A stretch of DNA of 64,000 bases from Doris montereyensis. Its lineage: Eukaryota; Mollusca; Gastropoda; Nudibranchia; Dorididae. Under the pieces are notes generated by a model. The model was not told where the DNA came from. It saw only the letters and a program-made list of their open reading frames with translations, and did not search any database. Both the position numbers and the translations under genes were made by a program. Each line of letters starts with the position of its first letter. The first letter of the stretch is position 1. Shown piece by piece: positions 12,701 to 21,600 of the stretch. The stretch lies in the NCBI GenBank assembly GCA_037039925.1, contig JAXRKP010000098.1, positions 358,501 through 422,500 on the forward strand, written 5' to 3'.

Positions 12701-15546
12701 GCCCACCCCCCCCCTTTTTTTATAAAGTAAATATTGCTTAATATTAGCGATGGGCTTAACGCTGGAATTGCATAGCGCCAGTTTCAATTTTCAATTGTTT
12801 TACGTTTAGTTGGCTTGCTCTCAGTGATGATTTCAACTTGCTTTGTTACTGTTATTTTATTTTATTACATTCTCTTGGATTTTGTGTGTTGTCTAGTATT
12901 TCTGAATGCTGCAATTGATTAAGTAATTCAATATGGGTAGAAAATGTTGTGTTCCCAATTGTTGTAGGGGGAATTATGACGACTCGGAGAGAAGGTCAGT
13001 GTTTACATTTCCGAAAGATGAATCAATGAGGCGACTGTGGTTATGTAAAATACCAAGGCAAAACTTTTACCGACTTGTCAATCTGCTGTGTGTGAGAAAC
13101 ATTTTGCAGAACATTTTATTGTCAGAATAGATTCTGCTACAAGACCAGACGGTAGTGTTTTGACGGTGCCAAAGTCGAAACCTAAGTTATTAACCCTTTC
13201 CTGCCTACTGCGACTCAATGCAACATACCCGCCTTTTTTATCTCATTCCGTTTTCGATTTACCTTGTAAACAGAGGGACATTGTGAGCTAAATTTCAGAC
13301 TCAACTCTACGATTTTCTACGAATAATGGCTTTCGAATATTTACAATCACTGATTGTTGAAGGCGGTTTAGATGCTGAAGATGAATATGACATTGAGATA
13401 GGGAATCTCAGTGATGATGAAAGTCATTCTAATGATGAGCAGGATCCAGATCGATGTCATAGTGATAACGATACTACTACTACTACTAGGCCTAGTGATG
13501 AATGGGCGGACCTGCTCACTAAAGTAACAGACAAAGTTGAACCTTTCACTGAATTTTCTGGCCCAATTCATGATTTGTCAGAGGATAGTAAGCCAATTGA
13601 CTATTTTAAGCTATTCTTCCCTGAAACTATGTTTGAATTATTCGTGGTAGAAACCAACAAGTATGCAGAGCAAATGCAAACCGCAAAAAGGAAATCGTGA
13701 CCCGTACTGGAAGGCAATGACATTGGAAGATGCCTATAAGTATGTCTACACCCTCATTACATTTGGCCTCCATAACCTTCCTGAAACCAGACTTTACTGG
13801 TATTCTGATCCTTTTGGAACGTCCCAGCAATTTCGGGGTCTTGGGTCGACAGCGCTACCAGAAATTACACCAATATTTTCACATCGCTGACAACACGTAC
13901 CAGCCGGGCCGCGGTGACACAAATTTTGACCCCCTCTACAAGGTCAGACCCCTCCTTGACCATGTTCGCCACACCTGCTCGGCAGTCTACAAACCAAGTA
14001 AAAATTTGAGTGTGGATGAAGCAATGATTGCTTACACTGGTGACATCAGCTTCCGCCAGTACATAAAACATAAACGGCAAACCGACACCGTGGGGATTCA
14101 AAGTTTGGTGCTGTGCAGAGGCGGATTCTGGGTACCTCTTGAATTTCAGGATGTATACCGGAAAACAAAATAATGCAGTGCTAGAAAATGGACAGGGGTA
14201 TAATGTTGTAAAAACAATGCTTGAAGGTCACATGGGCAAAAATCATACTGTGTTCTATGACAATTTCTTTTCGTCCGTTAAACTTGTGACGGATCTTCTT
14301 CAGGAAAAGACATACAGCTGTTCTACAGTTCGGCCGAACGGGAAAGGATGGCCTCTCCCAAAGGACAGCAAGCAGAAGGCAGGAGAGGTCAGTATGAAAC
14401 AGAAGGGCATGCTGGTGGCAGTTCAATGGACAGACAAAAGGCAGGTCCATGTCTTGTCGACAAATTGCGACCCGGAAATGACGACAGTGGAGCGTCGTTC
14501 GAAGCATGGCATCATCAACGTCAACATCCCTCGCTCAGTTGAATCGTACAACGGAGCAATGTTTGGAATTGATCTCAATGATCAACACCGCTCATATTAC
14601 CCTGTTGGCCGTCCAGGCACCAAATGGTGGCGGTATTTATTCAATTACCTTGTCCAGGTTTCCATCGTGAATGCTTTTCAACTCATGAAAAAAGCTCGCC
14701 TAACGACGGCCGCTTCGCTACCTCACAAAACCATCTCCTTTTCCGAACTGAGCTGGTGAAGGCACTGATCTCCCAGGCTCAAGTGCAGCCAGAAGAAACT
14801 TACCTGATGCACCATCCATTCAGGGCATGACAAGGGCACACAGTGCCGAACACTCTCTTAGCAAAATGCCTGGCCGCAAAAGGCGGTGTTTTCAATGTGC
14901 AAGGAGGGCACCAAGATGGCAAGTGGCCGCACCAGGGAAACAACAACCGGATGGCACCTGTGTAATGTGCACCTTCATGGTGGAGACTGTTATTCAAAGT
15001 TTCATGAACATTTAAGGAATTGAGACTAGAAATACAAACAAACAATGCGGACAATGAGACAGTAAATTTGTGCTTTTCAAATTTAAAAAAAATTTTTTAT
15101 TCGAAGCTCATTACAGTTATTGAGTTATATAAAACTATAATTTCTGAAAGCTTGTTCTGTTCTCTATTATATGATATTTTTATCATTGCAATTGAGTGAT
15201 TTTGTAGTGTCTGAAATTAATTTTAACGTAGACAATATATTTTTCATTAGTTACTTCCCTTTGGGTAGGCACACAGACTAAACAGGAATTGAAAGCTTAG
15301 GCACACAGGCTATAATTGTGGAGGAACTGTAGGCAGGAAAGGGTTATAGGGTGCTTATCCTTCAATTTGTTCAAACTGCCCTTCCTATTTGTCCGAGAAA
15401 ACTTCTTTAAAAAGGAAAACTCCAGATGATAGGCGACATGAAATGGAACAGAGAGATGTGGATTCTTTTGCCCAATGGATGGAAGCAGATCAAATTAACT
15501 GTTTCAAAATATTTAGTATTATTAATACTATTATTATTATTATTAT

Positions 15547-15637
<91 letters not shown>

Positions 15638-18600
15638 TTAGTAGTAGTAGTAGCAGCAGTTAGTAGTAGTAGCTGTAAATTGTGAGTATTGCGAGAGCAA
15701 ACTGTTTTTTTAATTTTTGTTGTAGTAGTAGATACATTTGACATGTATATTGAGTACATATTTAGTTTCAAACTCCAGCTCTTATATCATTGAGTGTTTT
15801 GTTTGCTTGTAGTGTTTGATTTTGTTTTGTTTTTTAATAGAGCTCCATATATAGTATTAGTTTGACCAACCCCATGCCAAGAGGTGGTTGCACAAATGTT
15901 TTAAAAGACCAAAGACAAGGCCAGAAATTATGTATCTTATATATTATTTGTAGCATTTAACCAGAAGCCACAACACACAATGCAAATTAACATGTTAACC
16001 TCAGTTTCAAATTTTTTTAATTTTGTTTGACATGTACTATTTTGTACGGTATAAAATGATGTTTAAACTCAAACTGTTTTTAATTTTGTTTTGTTATGCT
16101 CTTAAGTTGTTTGAGAATTTTTGTTTGTTGTATGATTGATATATGTTTTAGTTTAAAAACCCAGCCATAGTTGATTGTTTTGGTTGTTTGCACAAATGTT
16201 TTAGTCTTATATGTATCTTATTTTATTATTATTTAAGAAAAGGGAGATAAATTGTTCCAAAATTACAAATATATTCATTAGCGTTTTCAAAGGATCGGCT
16301 TTTTCTAAGACAGTCTGCAAACACAAGAAAACTAAAACAAGTTGCCATTTAAAGTGAAGAGCTTGAAGAAACAGACTTTCATTTTGTTCAATTAGACATC
16401 TGAAGACACATGAAGGTTATTTAACACACAAAAATAATTGACGGGGTGTTGACGAATCAAAGCACCTCATGATTCCCATGGAGTTCAGGATCATTTGGGA
16501 ATACATTTCAACTAAAACTATCTGAATTTCAAAAGCCCCAAGACATGTCTTTTCGGAACCAGATAAAAATAATGGGGGGCATCCCTGGGATATGCTGCAT
16601 GATCACAGAAACTATCTCTACTGGAGACGGAAAGATTCCTTTCCAACTTGAAAGGACTCCGGAAAGCCAACTGGAGAGATGAGCTTCCACTTCGTTTTCA
16701 AAAGACAAGAGTATACGGCTCTTCCGATGCAAGCGTTGATTAAGGATCTGCTTCTTGAAGTCTGAAATCTCGTTTGTACAAAGCAAACGGTAAAGTGAAA
16801 GAGCTTGAAGAAACAGACTTTGGAAGCAAGTTTATCCAAGAGAGCAACAACAGGTTGACACACGAGGACAGGATGACAATTATTATTTACACGATGCAAA
16901 GCACTGCTAGAAGAAGCTTTCCTGCAGATGGAGAAGAGGATGCCACCTGTCGAAGACATTTTCTAAAGGCTGAATCTTCTAAGCCCCAAGACTGTCTTGA
17001 ACCAGATGGAAAAGGGTAAAGTGGGGGACCTTCCTTTCCAGCACTTGATCAACGATGATGTGGAAGGACGGCATCGGAAAATAGGACTCCTCAACTGGAG
17101 AGATGAGCTTATCTTCAAAGATCATGGTATACCCTCCGATGCAGAAAGTTTCTGGTTTGGTGTCCTTAGAAGTAGTTTGTCCTTCACTGAGCTTGCTCTC
17201 TATGCACTGACATGCTTGACAACCCTCCTTAGTGACTGCAGTTAAGACCAAGCCAAGTAACAGAATGCAGGTCAGCTTGCTGGAGGCCATTATCAGAATT
17301 AGAGCCACACAAATTCTGAATGGAAAGTGCTGTCACCATTTTTCAGCTTCTCAAAGCATGATTGAGCTCCACAACACATCTATGTATTCTTTTGAACCCT
17401 CACACACAGCCTCCACTTCAAAAGAAATAATAATTTCAGCACCTGAGCCTGCTGAACTGGATAAGCATCAGACAGACGGCGATGAATCGCTGATGCTGTT
17501 TGAATTAGAATTAGACTAGACAATGTGAGGCAATAGAGTTATGTACATAGTGTTCAAATTACAAGTCTGCAAGCAGCAGCATTTGAATGAATTTTTATTC
17601 TAGTTGGAGCAAAGTAGCTTATTTGGAATCAGTTTTAGTTATAATTGAAATCTGGCTGACACAGTGTCACACATAACAGAAGCTGCCTAGTTGGAAGGAC
17701 GAAAGCTAAAGCATGGACATAGAGCTGGAGCAATAAAAGTCATCCAAGGTAAGATCACTAACACTTTTAAAAGACAGTAAATTGTTTTGCTAACGTTCAT
17801 AGCCAAATATATACCAGTAAAATATAACCAATGGTCGAAAAGGACACGATAAATTTGGCCTTTAAGTTTGGCCTTTTCGAAAAAATATTTGGCCGTCAAT
17901 TGGCCTTTTTTGGGTGGTGATTTGGCCGTGAAGGGTCGAAAAGAGTTGGCAACCCTGTCTTGAGACTATTGAGGAAATGTATGCAAAAGATCTCGAAGAC
18001 GAAGAAAATTGCACAAACAACAAACTACTCTTTCTAGTCCAACACATTAAACTTTGTATTTATCACCTGCAAAGAGATATTCTTGCACCACCTTACTCTG
18101 GGCTTTCAAGGTTTATGCTGGAACTCCTCGGACCTACGCCATGATGAGGACTACATTCCTAACACTTCCACATCCTTCTTACATTCGAAAGCTTTCTTCC
18201 GTATTTACAATGAAGAGTGGTTTTGAAACAAATGTCCATGACCATTATTTAAAACAAAAATGCTCTGCTTTATCAGTAAATGAGAGGAGAGTAACTTTGA
18301 TGATTGATGAAATAGACATTTCACAAAATATTTCATACAAGGAAGGAAAGCTCGAGGGATCCGCTTCAAATTGTCCAATTACGGAAGCAACCACAGCACA
18401 CGTGTTCATGATTTCCTCCATTTTGTGTAAATCAAAAGATGTCGTTGCCATTGTGCCTGTAAAAAATGTAGATGCAACATGGTTATGCACAGCTATCAAA
18501 AATGTACTGACATAGCTACACACACATGGATTTTTGGTTTTGAGCATTATTTCTGATGTGAAACATCCTTATAAGGGCATGAGGTTACGAGAAACGAGTT

Positions 18601-21600
18601 GTAAACCAATTTCATCTTGTACTGATGACTCAAACTTCCAAACCATAGAACGAGAATTTGTTTTTATGTTGCCCCAACCAAAGACTGCTTGTCACAAGAT
18701 TACTAAACCAGCGACTTGCTGAGTTTGACATGCTTGGGAGAAAGTGTCGTGACTGTGATAAAGATCTCAGTGATCTTGTAGGAAAATTTTGTAAGCCAGC
18801 CATCAACATATTTCTTAATAATTATTCCAAGAGTTTGACGGACAAAGCCTGTTCTACTAAGAACAAGAGAAAGATGAAAACGTTCACAAAACGTATTTGA
18901 ATGTGTTTACCCAAATTTGCTGTCGATTGTAAATAATAATAATATTTCTGCTGTCTAGCATATGTAAGTCCAATCATGCACAACACCAGAGATGTGGATG
19001 AAGGACCGAAAAGAAAGCCGGAAATGGTCAAATATTACAATTCCACTAAAGGAGGAGTTGATACCTTCGACCTAATGTGCCACAGCCTTACTACAACTAA
19101 AAGAAAATGCTGAAGATGGCCGATGATCATATTTTACAATCTTTTGGACACGGTTGGGATTGCTTCTAGTATCATATACAAAGAACTCTTTCCGGGAAGT
19201 AACCTTGCAAAGAAAAAGAAACGGCCAGAATTCCAGTTCCTATTGCTAGATCATCTTTCCAGAAGATGGACGAAGCTAAAAAAAACAAACGTTTTATTGG
19301 AACTGTCCATACAGCATGTTATTGTAAGTGACGTATGGGAAATTCAAAGGCCAAGCCAATCCGACCGAGCCAGACAAAACCCTCACGTCATCAAAAAAAA
19401 AGGGAAAACTGTTCAAGGTAGATGCTTGAGCTGTCCAAGGAAAAAGGACACGAAGATTAGGCAGACGTGTATCTCATGTGGCAGATCTGTTTGCAAGGAG
19501 CATGCTAGAATCGTATGCGTCTGACATTTAATATATGTATTATTCAAAATCTATTATACATATTCAAAACATATTTTCTAACCAAAAATCTCATGACACT
19601 ATTATCGATTACCTGAAATTTGAATATTCTAGCTTGAAAAATGACATTACAGTGCCTAAAAAATATATGGTTTGGGGTGTAAAAACACCCCATGGACAGG
19701 AATAGGGTTAGCTATAAACAACTATCGCAAAACCAAGTCTGAACTCTTTTCTTAGAACTATAACCAACACAATGAAAATGATACCATATGAGGCAATGCT
19801 CACATTGGATCATTTTCAACTGTCCATCGTCAAGCTCTTTGCACATGCCGCAATAATAGAGCCTTTGTTCCAGACGAGTTTAATACCCTGTTCGATGTAT
19901 GCCCAAGCAGAAGGCTCAAATAAGCCTTCAACACAGGACAAATCCATACGATCATCTAATACACTGTAACAAAATAATTTAAAATCTTTTAATTCATGAC
20001 TTTGAATAAGACATGATGGAACTTTGTCATAAAAAGAAACAGCCTTGACAAAAAGAGCAAATTTCTCCCTTTCAGGAACATCAAAAAAAATCTTTGGAAT
20101 TTCTCTGCGTCTCTTCTGACTTCCATGGGTTGAAAGTTTTGTAAAACGTTGCTTATTGCCAGGTCACCCGCGAGGTTTCAATAATTTACTCATGGTTGGC
20201 CAACTATATGTCCTATCGGTAACATCATGAGAAACAGCCTGACCAAAAGTGGGTTCTTGACTAGAGTGAACATTACATGATGACAAAACTGAATGAGGAG
20301 ACAAATGACCAGGTGCAGAGGAAGAAACAGGATGAATTTCAGCTTGAACAGTTATGGGACCACAAGCAACAGAAGCGACACTAGATCCATGAGAGGAGAC
20401 CTGAGGACTTGTAGGTGGGGTTGAAGATGGAGGACATGGATGAATTTCAGCCTGAACAGTTATGGGACCACAAGCAACAGAAGCGACACTAGATCCATGA
20501 GAGGAGACTGAGGACTTGTAGGTGGAGTTGAAGATGGAGGACATGGATGAATTTCAGCCTGAATGTGAAGAGGATGACCCCACAAGCCATAGGATCCGTC
20601 GATGGCCTGCTGGCAGAGGAGACCGGAGGACAATCTGAAATGAACTGTGAACCAGACAGAGAAAAATCGGAGCAAACAGTATGTACTGTGGATAATGGGA
20701 CAGAATAAATTTCACCGTCATCCTGCCCTGGAATAGCACTAGGTGAAACATCAGGAGGATTTAAAGCACCTGCGGTGACTAAAGGCAATGGAGATGGAGA
20801 CTCTCTAGTTTTTTTTAATCTGTCAGGAACAAGATCCTCTTCAAACAAAATCATGTTCCTGTGTTTGCGAGTGGCAAAAATGTGTCTGCATGGGACTTGG
20901 AAATGTCCAAATGTGCTGCATGGGACTTGGAAATGTCCAAATGTGCTGCATGTGCATGTTGTAGGTGTGGTGTTGTGTTGTCTGTCTCTGTAAGATACAA
21001 TGCTTTGTCCCGACTGACCCTCAGATACAGTGTAAGTAATATCAGAAGACAGGGCCAATTCCCTTTTAACTACCTGTGCATCAAATCGCGTTAAAGTGTT
21101 GGTAATTGTGCTGGACATGGCATCCGTGTCCCGATGGTCAATAAGGCGGCAATTTGAAGACAGCAGTTGCTTTCTTTGCTGCTCTGTAATTCTTTCATCA
21201 TTGAAATTAATCAGAGCAGAAAGAACATTTGAAAGACTGAGTTTCTCATTAATGGTTTTCTTAATTTGGAATGATAACTTCCAATTGTATTTGTTGTTGT
21301 AGCATTAAAACGAAGAGAATATATGTGTTGCAACATGCTGCCCACAAATGCCGCTTTGACCACCAGTTGACCTCTAAAATAATCGGCCACAGGCTGTGAA
21401 ACAATATTTCTATTATTAGAGATTGCGATTTTCAACAGTTGAAATTCTTCCTCAGACTCTGTGTTGACTTGATTCATGAAACAATCAAGAACAACCTTAA
21501 TGACCGAGGCCCCCCTCCCAATTTCTTTTCTCAGATATCGTTCCACAGCCTGTGAAATATGAAACTGGCAAAGGTTGACAGGAACACCAGGGAATATAGC

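Larger units (their letters stand above)
12933..18900 (+). mobile_element. THAP-domain P-element-like transposon, interrupted
   Basis: The coding remains are spread over 6 kb. 12933-13189 is a THAP zinc finger (MGRKCCVPNC, WLCKIP, VCEKHFAEHF: the C2CH pattern) with one missing base in the T run at 13065-13068. 15348-15510 continues the same protein (GAYPSICSN, KRKTPDDRR). 17960-18560 is the P-type transposase core: a helical LLFLVQHI segment, TFLTLPHPSYIRK, LMIDEIDIS with the first catalytic Asp, and SIISD as a later acidic site. 18700-18900 gives a C-terminal Cys-containing tail (CRDCDKDL, FLNNYSK). A piggyBac element splits it at 13194-15343, a (TTA)n(GTA)n tract lies at 15521-15636, and other unrelated sequence fills 15700-17950. 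It is non-functional as assembled. Confidence 0.72.
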
